From: Neurospora tetrasperma FGSC 2508
Taxonomy: Eukaryota; Ascomycota; Sordariomycetes; Sordariales; Sordariaceae
DNA: 64,000 nt
NCBI RefSeq assembly: GCF_000213175.1
Contig: NW_009799100.1
Span: 4,827,526 to 4,891,525 of the forward strand
Direction: 5' to 3'
Shown here piece by piece: positions 53,161 to 64,000 of this stretch (position 1 is its first letter; every line of letters starts with the position of its first letter). The notes under the pieces are model-generated. The model saw only the letters and a list, made by a program, of their open reading frames with translations. It ran no database searches and was not told the origin of the DNA. The translations under genes and the position numbers were made by a program.

Positions 53161-53921
53161 CTAAGCAGCCCCAAGCTTAGCCGGAATCTCTTCCAGCTCT
53201 TCCGGCGACTCGATATCAATAATCTTGGTCACCTCGCTCGTGTTGCGCATCAGCTCCTTGGCGCCCGCGTACAACATGCGCATCGCGCTGTTGCATGTCG
53301 AGGGCATGTAGTAGAGCATAACGTAGGGCACCGATAGTCGGCCGGAGGGCTGTTCCACGTCCATCGTCAGTCGTAGTTCTCTTTTGTTCCATACATTCAA
53401 CCATTCCTCGCGCAGACCAGTTGGATATATGTTCGACGAGCTGGGCGGCTTACAAGAGTTAAGGGATAGCTCAACAGTACGAATCTCGGGCTGTGATCGG
53501 GCAGGTCATCGCCGATTTCCTCGAGGGTCTTGTATACAACTTTGTCGTCGTCTTGCTTGATTTCTTTGGTTGTCTTATCGATCAGGTCTGTTTTGTGCAA
53601 TAAATCGATTAGTTCTTGACTTGCTGTACCGGTATTCAGAGACAGAGTCAGGGGAGTAAGGGGACAATGGGAACATACATACAGATGACGGCCTGAGGGT
53701 CGTTGGAGCGCGAAGTCCCGAGGCGGAACTTTCGCAGGTGGTCTTTGGTTTCTTGAGAGAAAGTGTAGAGTCTTGCTTCGGAGGCCTGGCAATTTCGGCA
53801 TCAGCTGTGGTTCTTGAGGACCTTGAGAGGCTTTCTATCAACAGCTTGGGAACTGGAGAGAGGAGCTGGTGGTGTGGATGGATCGGATGTTGCGACAGGT
53901 AGGAGAGCGGCGGCGCACCAT
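53161..53921 (-). CDS. glia maturation factor (GMF), ADF/cofilin-family regulator of Arp2/3
   Basis: Four exons read from the right: 53921-53919 (only the ATG), 53785-53683, 53587-53454 and 53349-53161, giving 142 residues. The protein starts MASEARLYTFSQETKDHLRK and continues KFRLGTSRSNDPQAV, IGDDLPDHSPRFVLLSYPLT, PSGRLSVPYVMLYYMPSTC and a C-terminal TKIIDIESPEELEEIPAKLG. This is the full ADF-H fold of GMF, which binds Arp2/3 and promotes debranching of actin networks (yeast Aim7). Length matches the family (about 140). Exon 1 holds only the start codon, followed by GTGCGC. Without that splice no ATG precedes the ASEARL sequence in frame. Confident for the family, moderately for exon 1. Confidence 0.88.
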
Positions 53922-54509
53922 TGTGAAAAGATGTTTCTAGGTCGGTCGGACACGTAAGATTCGGACGGCAAAAAGGAGAGGTTTCGAGGTAAATCGAAAA
54001 GGAAACAGGCAATGTCGCGAAGCTTAGGGATAGCAAAAGAGTTGAAGCTCGAAAAGATGTTGCATTGAGCTGTCCTGTCAAAGACACCGCCCTCGTCCAG
54101 GCTCCCGTCCCAGGGACGCAAGTCGGCCCCGCATGGCATCACTGCCAAGTCCACAGCTCAACTGCTAAGGTATCTGCCCCCGTAGCGTAAGCTGTTATCG
54201 ATTCCTCGCTGATGGCGGGGCTGTCCCGGCCACTGGCCCGCGAAAGCTTAACAGCTTGACCCGCTAAAACGGAGCGGGGAAAGCGCCGCCTGGCCTTCTT
54301 CCCTGGGCGGGGATCGTGTTAATGGACGGCGATGGCAGGCACCAGTGCCCTAACCAAGCATCGGGCAACACAAGCCGGAGACCCCAATCTCATTCCCGTT
54401 GCCGTTGTGATCTTGCAGTGGACTTTCCTCTCGATCCTCTCTTTAGTTATTTCAATCTCATACATCTGTCTTTTAAGACAAGACAAACTTCTCCTAGAAT
54501 AAAACATTC
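53922..54509. promoter_or_regulatory. divergent promoter region between GMF and the molybdopterin-domain gene
   Basis: About 590 bases between divergent starts. The right part ends in a short AT-rich leader before ATG 54510. No gene or recognised site. Confidence 0.5.
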
Positions 54510-55925
54510 ATGTTCTCTCGTTTATCCCAGGTTGCTCGGCACTTGTCACGGCCAGCGATAACGTCATTTGTTGCCCCATCAACATCAGTTCCGCGCCGGA
54601 CTTCAACAGGATTCTTCAACGGCATCATGGGGTCAATAGTCACGGCAGATGAGCGCAATGTGCGGACTATTCATACAGCAGCGTGTTTGATTATTGGTGA
54701 TGAGGTTTTGGGCGGAAAGGCAGGTCCAATCAATACGTGCTAGTCGGGTGATAGCCGAAGATGAGACTAACAGCTGTTCTTAGTTGTTGTGTAGACCAAA
54801 GATGTGAGTCGAGAACTCGTAAATTCTTGCCCTCAAGCGCCAATGCTGACTTACTACAGACTAATTCCAACTACATGGCAAAATGGTGTTTCAATCTGGG
54901 AATTGTGAGCTTCAGCCGTCCACTCCAATGTCCCAAGAAGAACCAAGCTCACTGTAGATGCCCCATCTCAGAATCTCAAAAGGATCGAAGTTATCGCCGA
55001 CGATGAAGATGAAATTGTCGAGGCTGTCCGCCGTATGAGTGACCGCTACGACTTTGTAGTGACCAGGTACTTACCAACACCGAGTTTTCTTCGAGTGTCC
55101 AGGACGCATCATTGACCCCATTGAACAATAGCGGAGGCATCGGCCCCACCCACGACGACATTACCTACCAATCTATAGCCAAAGCCTTCGGCCTGCCTCT
55201 GAAGCTGAACGAAGAGGCTTTTGAACTCATGAAGAAGCTTTCTGTTCCCCGCAAGGGCGAGCCACCGTTCAACTGGGACGAGCCCTCGTCCGTTCTCACC
55301 GCAAAGCTCCGTATGGTGGAGCTACCGACAGACGTCAACAGAGACCCAGCGAAGCAGTTCCTCTTTCCTTGCAAGGAACTTTGGGTGCCAGTTGCGGTAG
55401 TCAATGGGAATGTGCACATTTTGCCGGGCGTGCCTAGGTTGTGTATGTTTCATTTTCCGATCCTCATGGAATATCGAAGCAGTGTCGCGGAAGATCATGA
55501 AAGCGAAGGCTAACGAATGCTCCACAGTCGAGAAACTCCTAGACGGCCTCAAGCCTTCCATCCAACCGCGCCTAGTCGATCCCGACGGCAAAGGTATTAC
55601 CAGAGTTACCATCTCCACGCCACTCCCTGAGAGCGCTATTGCCGCTTACCTCACCGAGCTGGCAGCGAGAGTTGACCCCAAGGGCGTCAAGGTTGGAAGC
55701 TACCCCAGATGGGGGGACAAGCATAACACAGTTACCCTTGTTGGAAAGTAAGTCTTAAACTTCTTATCGCACCTTTTCCCTTGCGCATCGGACAATGAAG
55801 CGCATCAGCTAACCATACCCGTCTACAGAGACAAAGACTTCCTCAACTCCATCGCCCCCGAAGTTAGCCACTACGTCCAAGGCCAGATCGTGACTACCGA
55901 AAGCGAGGACGACGCTAGTAGTTAG
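54510..55925 (+). CDS. molybdopterin-binding (MoCF/CinA-type) domain protein, possibly mitochondrial
   Basis: Seven exons: 54510-54719, 54795-54803, 54860-54904, 54972-55066, 55132-55442, 55528-55747 and 55829-55925, giving 328 residues. The N-terminus (MFSRLSQVARHLSRP) is basic and Ser/Arg-rich like a mitochondrial presequence. The domain reads ACLIIGDEVLGGKTKDTNSN, then LKRIEVIADDEDEI, YDFVVTSGGIGPTHDD and FPCKELWVPVAVVNGNVHIL, the pattern shared by CinA, MogA and the N-terminal half of eukaryotic FAD synthases (FLAD1). There is no PAPS-reductase-like FAD-synthase half. Exon 2 is a 9-nt micro-exon encoding TKD, preceded by a GC-AG intron and followed by a GT-AG intron. It restores the invariant T.DTN motif. 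Function in fungi is unclear; nucleotide or pterin binding is expected. Confidence 0.85.
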
Positions 55926-57163
55926 GGAATACAACGTGCCAAACGTCGCGGAGGTTGGAAAGAGAAGAGTGGTTGAAAAGTGTTTGCGTGTGTGACTTTA
56001 AGCCCTAGACTTTGACAGCACACAGGAGCGATAGGTTTTTGTCTCAGCGGGAAAGGAGTTAAAGCGCACTAGAAGATCATAAGCGACATCTAGCCATGGG
56101 TCGATCAGAACTAGACGAATAAAGCGAGCGCCGAATACAGACTTGATCACATCAATACTCGTGACAAGGGGGGGGGGGGGGAATGTACATGTACTACGCT
56201 TCTTTAAGCGTTGATGCAGTGTTGAGTAAAAGTGAGTAGATAGATAGGTAAAAGTTACCCTACTTCACCTTGACCACTTTCACATTCCTCTCCCCTTCTC
56301 TCCCCCNNNNNNNNNNNNNNNNNNNNNNNNNNNNNNNNNNNNNNNNNNNNNNNNNNNNNNNNNNNNNNNNNNNNNNNNNNNNNNNNNNNNNNNNNNNNNN
56401 NNNNNNNNNNNNNNNNNNNNNNNNNNNNNNNNNNNNNNNNNNNNNNNNNNNNNNNNNNNNNNNNNNNNNNNNNNNNNNNNNNNNNNNNNNNNNNNNNNNN
56501 NNNNNNNNNNNNNNNNNNNNNNNNNNNNNNNNNNNNNNNNNNNNNNNNNNNNNNNNNNNNNNNNNNNNNNNNNNNNNNNNNNNNNNNNNNNNNNNNNNNN
56601 NNNNNNNNNNNNNNNNNNNNNNNNNNNNNNNNNNNNNNNNNNNNNNNNNNNNNNNNNNNNNNNNNNNNNNNNNNNNNNNNNNNNNNNNNNNNNNNNNNNN
56701 NNNNNNNNNNNNNNNNNNNNNNNNNNNNNNNNNNNNNNNNNNNNNNNNNNNNNNNNNNNNNNNNNNNNNNNNNNNNNNNNNNNNNNNNNNNNNNNNNNNN
56801 NNNNNNNNNNNNNNNNNNNNNNNNNNNNNNNNNNNNNNNNNNNNNNNNNNNNNNNNNNNNNNNNNNNNNNNNNNNNNNNNNNNNNNNNNNNNNNNNNNNN
56901 NNNNNNNNNNNNNNNNNNNNNNNNNNNNNNNNNNNNNNNNNNNNNNNNNNNNNNNNNNNNNNNNNNNNNNNNNNNNNNNNNNNNNNNNNNNNNNNNNNNN
57001 NNNNNNNNNNNNNNNNNNNNNNNNNNNNNNNNNNNNNNNNNNNNNNNNNNNNNNNNNNNNNNNNNNNNNNNNNNNNNNNNNNNNNNNNNNNNNNNNNNNN
57101 NNNNNNNNNNNNNNNNNNNNNNNNNNNNNNNNNNNNNNNNNNNNNNNNNNNNNNNNNNNNNNN
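55926..57163. other. 3' flank and assembly gap
   Basis: A 380-base 3' flank, including a run of 14 G at 56168-56181, leads into 857 unknown bases at 56307-57163. Nothing can be said about the gap content. Both gap edges are CTCCCCTTC-rich, so a pyrimidine repeat may have stopped assembly. Confidence 0.95.
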
Positions 57164-58930
57164 CTCCCCTTCCCCAAGGCATTTAATCCATCAAACAATG
57201 GGTTGCTTTCTGTGCTCGACGTGTGTGTCAAGACCTACCTACCTACCTACCAACCCACCTACCAACCTATCCCCATCCAACCACAAGCAACCCCAGACAG
57301 CACGGTGTCATCTGATGTTTATCAGGCAATCTACCAAACCAAACATCACCAAGGGGGCGATTGAAGAGTTGAGTTGAAAAGAGATACCCCCCAACCCGAA
57401 AGAAAGTGAATTGAAGTGAAGTGATGCATCGGTAGCAACCAAAGGAAAGGAAAGGAACGAAGGAAAGTGGCAAGCGATGTACATACATAGAGTTAAATCT
57501 TGAGAACGATTAACAACGCAGTAACTACCTACACATGGTAAGTTTTATAATAGGGCGAATAATCAGTCATTGTATGAGTGGTGTAGTTACTACAATGGTT
57601 GACAAGGCCGATCGATGATGGGTTCTACATCCTTCTTTACCTAAGACTGGCAGCCGCTTGCCTTGATGTCCATCCGTCGAGTAATATGCTTGCTGTCTAT
57701 CATTTGTCAGCCGCGTGTGCTCAGGTTGTTTGTTGCCCGAGAAGGCTTCAGCCTTGTTGGGTCATATGGCTATTTGGTCATAGGTATGCAAGGCCGATGT
57801 CCCGGCAGGAATCACTCATTGCAGTGATAACTACCTAGAGGGGCAGCTGTGGACTCTCGACAGTCCATGTACGTGGATTCCAGACACTACAGCCATGCAT
57901 ATCACGACATTGGAGCACCCAAGACAGTCAATCAGCGAGGATGAGGTTTTCGACCGCTTGACAACTGGCAACCGCCAACCACCAACTACGTTACCACCTC
58001 ATGCATACTTTCAAGATATGTGGGACATACGAATAACGTGAGGAAACACACTCGGACCAGGCACTAACGAAGAAAACGAAAAAAAAGGCAGAAGGTTTAG
58101 TAAGAATGAATTACAAATAAACGGTTTTCTTTCGAGAGTTTGCAAACCCAGTATCGATCAGAATCCCCACCATGACATAACATCCATAGCAAGTACAGTT
58201 CTCTCGCGGATAAACGACTCCCAAAATGTGTAAAGTGAAAAAAGGTAGCAGAAAGAAGTATTTGATCACAAAATCCGCGGATCGTGAAACACGGACAGAA
58301 ACGTGCCAACAAAAACCCCAGACAGACCAGACCAGACCAGACAGAACCAGGATTATACCAAACCAAAACCAACCAACCCCTTCGCCGAACCAACCAGACC
58401 GAACCCAGCCTTCCTTCTTCCCTCGGCGACCTCTTCCAGACGCTGATAGAGAAACCGACCACGCCTCACGAACGCCAAGGAGCGGATTGTAGCAGCGGCG
58501 GTGTAATATTAAAAACCCAGCGGCCGGTTGGTAACTGAAAGCAACTTTTTCAAGTCGCTCAGCTCATCCGCATAAGTGCCACTGCAACAAATGCCCACAA
58601 AATGCAAAGAATTTGTGTGCCCGGTCCCGGTTCCTAACCCCCTTCTCGCCTGAATTTCCCCAAACGCGGATATTCCTTCCGCTGGTCCCGTGGTCCTGAG
58701 CCCGACTGGTCACCGTACGTGAGCTAAGGTATGGGCGTGGCCGTCCGATATGGCTTTTGTGTTTCGGTTGTTTTGCACATCCATGTCGTCTATAAAGTCC
58801 GGATTTTGTGTGTGTGCGTGTGTGTGTGTGCGTGTGTGTGTGTGTGTGTGTGATCGTCCATCTCTTCATTGCAAACGTGTCCCAATTCTTTTAACTCCCC
58901 GCTTGCTCTTCCCCTGTTGGTTTCGATCAT
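57164..58930. other. 3' region of the ras gene, no gene seen
   Basis: About 1.77 kb. It holds an ACCT/ACCA repeat at 57232-57275, a (CCAGA)n stretch near 58320-58345 and the TG repeat listed separately. No supported gene on either strand. Confidence 0.5.
58806..58852. repeat. (TG)n microsatellite
   Basis: About 23 TG units interrupted twice by CG, about 80 bases beyond the ras stop codon. Confidence 0.95.
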
Positions 58931-59845
58931 TCACATCATTATGCACTTGGCGCAGCAGCCTGCTTGGACGTCCTCGTCACCGACGTCCATCTGCTTAACT
59001 GCCCCATTGTTGTTGGCGAATGAGGTGCCGCCGACCTTCTCGCCGAGCTTCTTGTCCTCTTTCCTGATTTCGCGGACGAGATCGTAGAAAGCGTTCTCAA
59101 CGTTGTGTTGTGTCTTGGCGGAAGTCTCGATGTACTTGGTACCGAACTCGGCGGCAAGAGCTTGTCCCTCTGTTGCCAAGTGTTGTCAGCGTACTGTCCT
59201 GTCCCTCGCAAGGATGAAGAAGTGAAAACCTACCCTGCTCCGAAACAACGCGCTCTCCCCTCAAATCGTACTTGTTTCCGACGATGATCATGGGGAACGA
59301 GTCCCTGTCCTTGACCCTAAGAATCTGTTGCTGGTAGATCCTGATTTCCTCAAAGCTTTCCCTCGAGTTGATGGCGAAAACGAGCAGGAAGCCTTCACCA
59401 GTGCGCATGTACTGCTCGCGCATGGCCGAGTACTCTTCTTGGCCGGCGGTATCTAGAATGTCGAGAAGGGCGACCTCATTGTCGATGGTGCATTGCTTGC
59501 GGTACGAATCTATTGAGCTCGAAGTTAGTCCACGGTTCACTAGGCCACAACCACGACCAAGAAAATTGGAACGTAGATTGAGAGGGTCCAGATTGTAACG
59601 CACCCTCGATTGTAGGATCATATTCGTCAAGGAAGTGACCCTGGATTAGCTGGATGGTAAGGCACGATTTACCGACACCACCGCCACCGACGACCACCAG
59701 CTTGTATTCTCTTGTGAACTGCGAAAAGGGGAAGAGAGCGATGTCAGCCAAATGAAATGCCGCAGGCGATTGAACCCAAGAGTACGCCTCAATCGAGGAG
59801 GGCGAAAGAATGAAGGCTTGCGGAGCGACTTACCTTGTTGGCCAT
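58931..59845 (-). CDS. ras-1: Ras small GTPase, ras-1 type
   Basis: Four exons read from the right: 59845-59834, 59718-59604, 59509-59234 and 59169-58931, giving 213 residues. The protein reads [20 protein letters not shown] with P-loop GGGGVGKS, switch I YDPTIEDSYRKQ, switch [26 protein letters not shown] (NKxD base recognition) and ETSAK. A hypervariable tail ends in [10 protein letters not shown], where CIMM is the CaaX farnesylation box and the upstream cysteines are likely palmitoylation sites. It is therefore a plasma-membrane Ras signalling through adenylyl cyclase or MAP kinase paths. Exon 1 is only four codons. Intron 2 interrupts the Asp codon of IED. Switch and P-loop residues are wild-type. 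The name follows resemblance to Neurospora ras-1; the ras-2 and Rap (krev) types have different switch sequences. Confidence 0.93.
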
Positions 59846-62800
59846 TGTGGCTATTGATTAAAGAAGATGTAAAATGTAAAAGGTTGGAAAAAGTCGAGAT
59901 GTCGACACGAGGGGCAAGATTGAATGGCCTCCTCAAATGATTAAATGGTTTAAGTCGCTCGCGCAACGGTGCAGACAAACGTCACTGGGTGGTGAATACA
60001 GCCCTCAGGGGGGATCCTGGATGCGAAGGCGGGTAGAATTAAAGGTCGAAGGATGGGATGGCGACGATGGCTGTAGAAGGAGGAAGCGAGGTTCCTTTGG
60101 AAGAAAGCGTGTTGTCAGGGGAAGCGCGCAGTCTTGACGACGGAGAAGCGAGCGAGCGAGCAGAAGCGGAAGTGGAAGTGGAAGTTGAGGTGAGCCGGAC
60201 GGCAAGTGGTGGGAAGTTCAGTTGTTCGGGTGGTGGTTGCGGTGAACTGAGCGGCGGGTGCGCAGAGTGCAGTGCAGCAGAGTGCAGCAGCCGGTGTGGA
60301 GACGAGCAAGCAGGAACGACGAGGAAACGAGCCACTACTGGCCGATGATCAGTGCTGCCCAGGGATCCCGTCCGTCTCTGTCTTAGGGGAGGGAGGCTAC
60401 AAGCTAGTGGTACATACCTGCTAGGTAGAGGTAGGGGCGCTAGTAGATTTGCAGAAGCTGCGGTAGGGAGAAAGCGGAAGTCGGCCGACTGGTAGGTAAG
60501 TAGAAGTTGTACAGTATGGAAGGAGGGTTGGTTCGTTGGATATCGGGCGATTAGAGCTAAGAGAATTCTGTCGACAGAAAAAAAATGGTGATTGCTGGCT
60601 GGCAAGGGACAGGAAACGCGGCGATGAAAAACCACAAACGGTGCTTTTCTCTTCAGTTTGTGACGTGGGAAAAATAAGAAAAGGGTCGAGGTTGGACAGT
60701 CGCGAAGAAGGAAAGAATGGAAACGCCAGATGGGAAATGGCGTGAGCTACGGAATATTGCCTGCTCAAAGAAGTGTGGGTTTGCTGGCCGCGAAATGGAG
60801 AGCTGCAGGCAAAAGGACTCTTCCTTGTCTTGTTCTCACACTGTCTTGGTGAACTGAGGTTGCAAGGGAAATAGGTGCTGTAGCTTCAAGGGGTAGCCAA
60901 GACCCGGCGATGCACGGGCGCCCAAGTGGTGGTGGTGGACGTGCCCCAAAAAGGAGATGGTCGCTCATGGTTCGAGCTCGTTTCTGGGGCAGGCAGGGCT
61001 ATGGCCTGATTGATTGGCCGACGGAGCTTTAGTTCAAGTTGAGTTCTCTTCTCGCAGCGCCCAACCGGGAGGGTACAGGAAGGCAGTTCAACATCCACAC
61101 TGTATATCACAGAAGTGGAAGTCCGTCACGACGGACGGGGCCGGGGCCTTTATCGGCTCGTCTTTGTTGAATGTCCACTTTCTCTATCGATCATTCTGGA
61201 GGACGGAGGCAAGGCGGTCACGGGCAAAACCGAATTGTCTGATGGTTGGAATAGATCATGGCATCGAGATGCGATTTCTGCTTCGCTCATGTGTGATGAC
61301 TGTGCGCACCGAACATCAGTATCTCACCACCCGACCAATGCCCGGCGCAAACCTCGACGATAGCAGGGCAGGTAATCATCCAGATCCTGCTTGGGCGCCG
61401 ACACCGTCTCTCCGTCTAGACATTTCCGTCCTAGTCGTCCCACGAGCCCCAGTTCTCGATGGACCATTGCAAATTACTCCTACGACGCTGGACGTGGACT
61501 CGACTCGCCAGTAGCCGACCGCTTCAGCTTGCGGTTCCCGAGCCTCTTCATCCACGTCCCTGGGACCGTTTTGTCTCACTCTCTTGCTATCTCCATTCCT
61601 CCTTTTCTTATTTCCTTGGGGCAAGGCATCCACTCCCCGTGTTTCGACATAAGGCAACAGCAGCATACCGTAACCAGCACGGCGGTTCAGCCTTGAGCCC
61701 TAAGTAGCCTTTCGGTCCAAGGGATCTGGACTTGCGTTGGAAGGAAGATCACCAACCTCGAATCATGATTACCAACCAGAACATATGCACAGCTCTTCCC
61801 CAAAGACGGCACAACCCCCACTCTATCTTCTCACCTCAGCCAACGACTATATACCGACAGCATGCAAGTCAGCTTCTAGGTACGGCACGTCCCTGCCACG
61901 AACTGACACGACCTTTATCCTGGGCACATTGCTCGAGAGCCTCACCACCACTATTTCCAAGGCTCGCACAATAGTGACACTAAAAGAACCCCGATCGTTG
62001 TGTGCTAGTTCTCCGTACTGTGTCTTCTGCTGTCGAAGCAAGATGCATCTCGTCCATGGAAGGACATATATGATCCCTTCTATCACACGCTGCACTACCG
62101 TCATAGTCTCGGTCAAGCGCCTTGACCATCACGGCCAAGAAATGGCTCTGTTTTCACCCGCTCCACCAACGAATCCACCTTTAATAACCTAAGCGGCCAT
62201 CTCCCACTGGCACTCCCTCCTGGGAGAGAATGACATCGCGATCACCAGAGATGATCTCTGAAACATAAAACGACCCTTTTCTGCCGTCTCCCCGCCGTTC
62301 TCGTCCACTGCCCTTCGTTCGGAACACCTGAAGCGAACTGAAGTGTCACGAGACATCAACGTCTTTTGCAACCCGCCAGAAGGCTTCGGTGGCTTCCAAA
62401 GGCGCAACTCTAAGCGGAGTCCAGCGCTTCTACGGACGTAGCACCACTGGCTTCTTGACACGGCCTCCACCACACCACGGATATTTAGTGTGTGTACTGC
62501 ATTGCACCTGCGTTAGCGGTGCATGGCGGGGTTCGCAGCAGTGCCAAGTGGTTTCATGCAGCGGATGATGATGCGTTTGCGCATCTCGTTCGTCCGTGGT
62601 GTCCGAGCAGGTGGTAAGAACCGCGAGGTCCAGATTGTCGTTCGTGGAGTTGTGGTCAACGGGGTTGTGGGCTTTCGCCAAGAAGCCTCACCCAAGGCAT
62701 TAAACTTACTGTTTTAGTGTAGTGCAGAAACACCACCGTAAAGCAAACACCAAAATCTGCGCCTATACTTGCACAATTGTTGCTGACGGGACACCACGAA

Positions 62801-64000
62801 TACCGAACAAAACAAAAAAAAAAACAAAAAAAAAAAAAAAAAAAAAGAAACGGAACCCCACAAAACATCATCACCAACATCTCAGAGCCCGGGCTCTCCT
62901 GAGAAGGAAGAAAGCGGCTGAACGGGATTGGACCCCACAAGGTTCAAAGACGCGGGAACCGTTCGTGATTCCCACACCATGGGGATCGGCCAGTTCACGG
63001 TTCGGCAACGCAGCTGAGCCATGACTGGACCCCTTCTCTTTGTTAAAGACAATTCGTCTTTTCCATGCCTTCCATGCTTACCTTCCATCCAGGACCACCC
63101 CTCCCCCCCCCCCCTGTGACTCTCTGAGCATCCAATTTAATCTTGTTTTCCAGATTTCCACATTCTGCTACAAATGGAAGGAAAGCCTCCGCCCGACGCC
63201 CAGCTAACAGGATGCCTGGTGAGACACAATCTCTAGTCTAGTTGAAGTTCTGCAAGCCTTCTATTTCCACTTCTGCTTCCGTTTCCACCACACACTGCAC
63301 GTTTTCTTCAAAGTCAAACAGCCCAGCGATAGCTTCTTAAGCTTCGTATCGTGATGCGTCCCGCTTCGCTCGTTCCCGAGTAACAGTGTCACGAACTTTC
63401 TTTCTCCCTACTAGGAGAGCGCTTTTTCCGGACATCATCTTACTTGACCACAAGGTATCTCCGAATCTGACATCAGCCCAGCAACAAACCCAGCTCACAT
63501 ATCAACGGGAATAGCGAAGACTACGCAGACACATCATTGAGCAGGCAGGGGGGAATGAAGAAATTCTAGCGAGATTCTAGAAAGATATGAAATGCCGCCA
63601 AGGGGGGGAGATGGCGCCAAAAACCCCAAAGGCTGCAGGTAATTTAAATTAGGCCATATGCAGGGTTTGATTGGCGTTTTTTTTCCCCAGTTCACGGCGT
63701 CTTCCGGAAATCTGAAAAAAGTGATGAACCCCGAGCCTCCGAAATCCCTCGAAGATCTTCCAAAGACCTTCCCTAGCAGAGTTCAGTTGAAGAAAGAACA
63801 AACCATAAGAATGGCAGTTCAGGTTGAGGCAAAAAAAAAAAAAAAAATCGGGAGTGAGGTGAGACAAAGTTCATAAATCGAGGGGGAGGGGGGGGGAAGC
63901 CTTATCAGCTGCGCATAGCGCGGGCGCATGTGACGGGGACATTCAAGATACACAAGAAAGTGGATAATATCCTCAGCTCATTACGGGGAAGTAAAAGGTA
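59846..64000. other. long region with no supported gene
   Basis: About 4.1 kb upstream of ras. It includes the ras promoter and leader (GA-rich at 60100-60300 on the + strand), an A-rich tract at 62811-62846, a C run near 63102-63114, and a mixed poly-A run at 63831-63847. Frames of up to 198 codons exist on both strands at 60000-60640 but are low-complexity Ser/Leu/Pro-rich and overlap each other. No tRNA, rRNA or protein domain was recognised. Confidence 0.45.
62811..62846. repeat. A-rich homopolymer tract
   Basis: About 33 A with two C interruptions near its start. Confidence 0.9.

Noticed and set aside
56260-57364. Long open frames on both strands across 56.3-57.2 kb
   Set aside because: They consist of unknown bases in the assembly gap and carry no information.
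60039-60635. 198-codon minus-strand Ser/Leu/Pro-rich frame upstream of ras
   Set aside because: It lies in the ras leader/promoter on the same strand. Composition is low-complexity and several overlapping frames are equally open.
1-64000. tRNA, rRNA or CRISPR features
   Set aside because: I looked for B-box-like GGTTCGA words and regularly spaced repeats. No candidate had a matching cloverleaf or array structure.

Overview
The window is nuclear DNA of a filamentous ascomycete, most likely a Sordariales species close to Neurospora or Sordaria. Evidence: short GT-AG introns with CTAAC/CTGAC-like branch sites, C-rich third codon positions, long AT-poor intergenic spacers, and housekeeping proteins of fungal type. 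The peroxisomal multifunctional protein splices to 894 residues, the length I recall for Neurospora crassa FOX-2, and the Ras protein is of the ras-1 type. One assembly gap (N run) lies at 56307-57163.

Layout. (1) 1-6830: a possible C-terminal tail of an upstream gene, an RBR E3 ubiquitin ligase with a membrane segment, and an Arp9-like chromatin-remodelling actin-related protein. (2) 9294-32536: a 23 kb tandem array on the + strand of one paralogous family, eight recognisable copies and at least one relic, here called P1-P8 and P7b. Each complete member has an N-terminal SAP-like helix motif, a SWIM zinc finger (CxCx(n)CxH) with an intron in its loop, a conserved Y(V/L)LRYVL..PEPLRWQ block, a C4HC3 PHD/RING-variant finger, a long low-complexity linker with a PALIW-like motif, and a basic C-terminal coiled coil. 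P1, P3, P6 and P8 read as intact. P2 has ACG where the start codon should be and an in-frame TAG; P4, P5 and P7 are broken; P7b is a remnant. I do not know this domain order from any named family, and it is the main candidate for an undescribed system. (3) 32537-40300: a gene-poor, patchy region with gene fragments, two candidate small secreted proteins on opposite strands, an unknown 139-residue ORF and an unknown repeat-bearing protein. (4) 41098-55925: a dense housekeeping block with FOX-2, D-glycerate 3-kinase, an Ecm11-domain protein, the Fe-S scaffold Nbp35, glia maturation factor (GMF/cofilin family) and a molybdopterin-binding-domain protein whose gene needs a GC-AG intron and a 9-nt micro-exon. 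(5) 56-64 kb: the gap, a Ras GTPase on the minus strand, and about 4 kb in which I see no gene.

The housekeeping genes are unrelated to one another. The array is the only functional cluster. Its members share intron positions, and three (P3-P5) share an upstream block, so they arose by tandem duplication and are in birth-and-death evolution. DNA binding (SAP), protein or DNA contact (SWIM) and chromatin-reader or ligase activity (PHD/RING-like) suggest nuclear roles, but this is inference from domains only.
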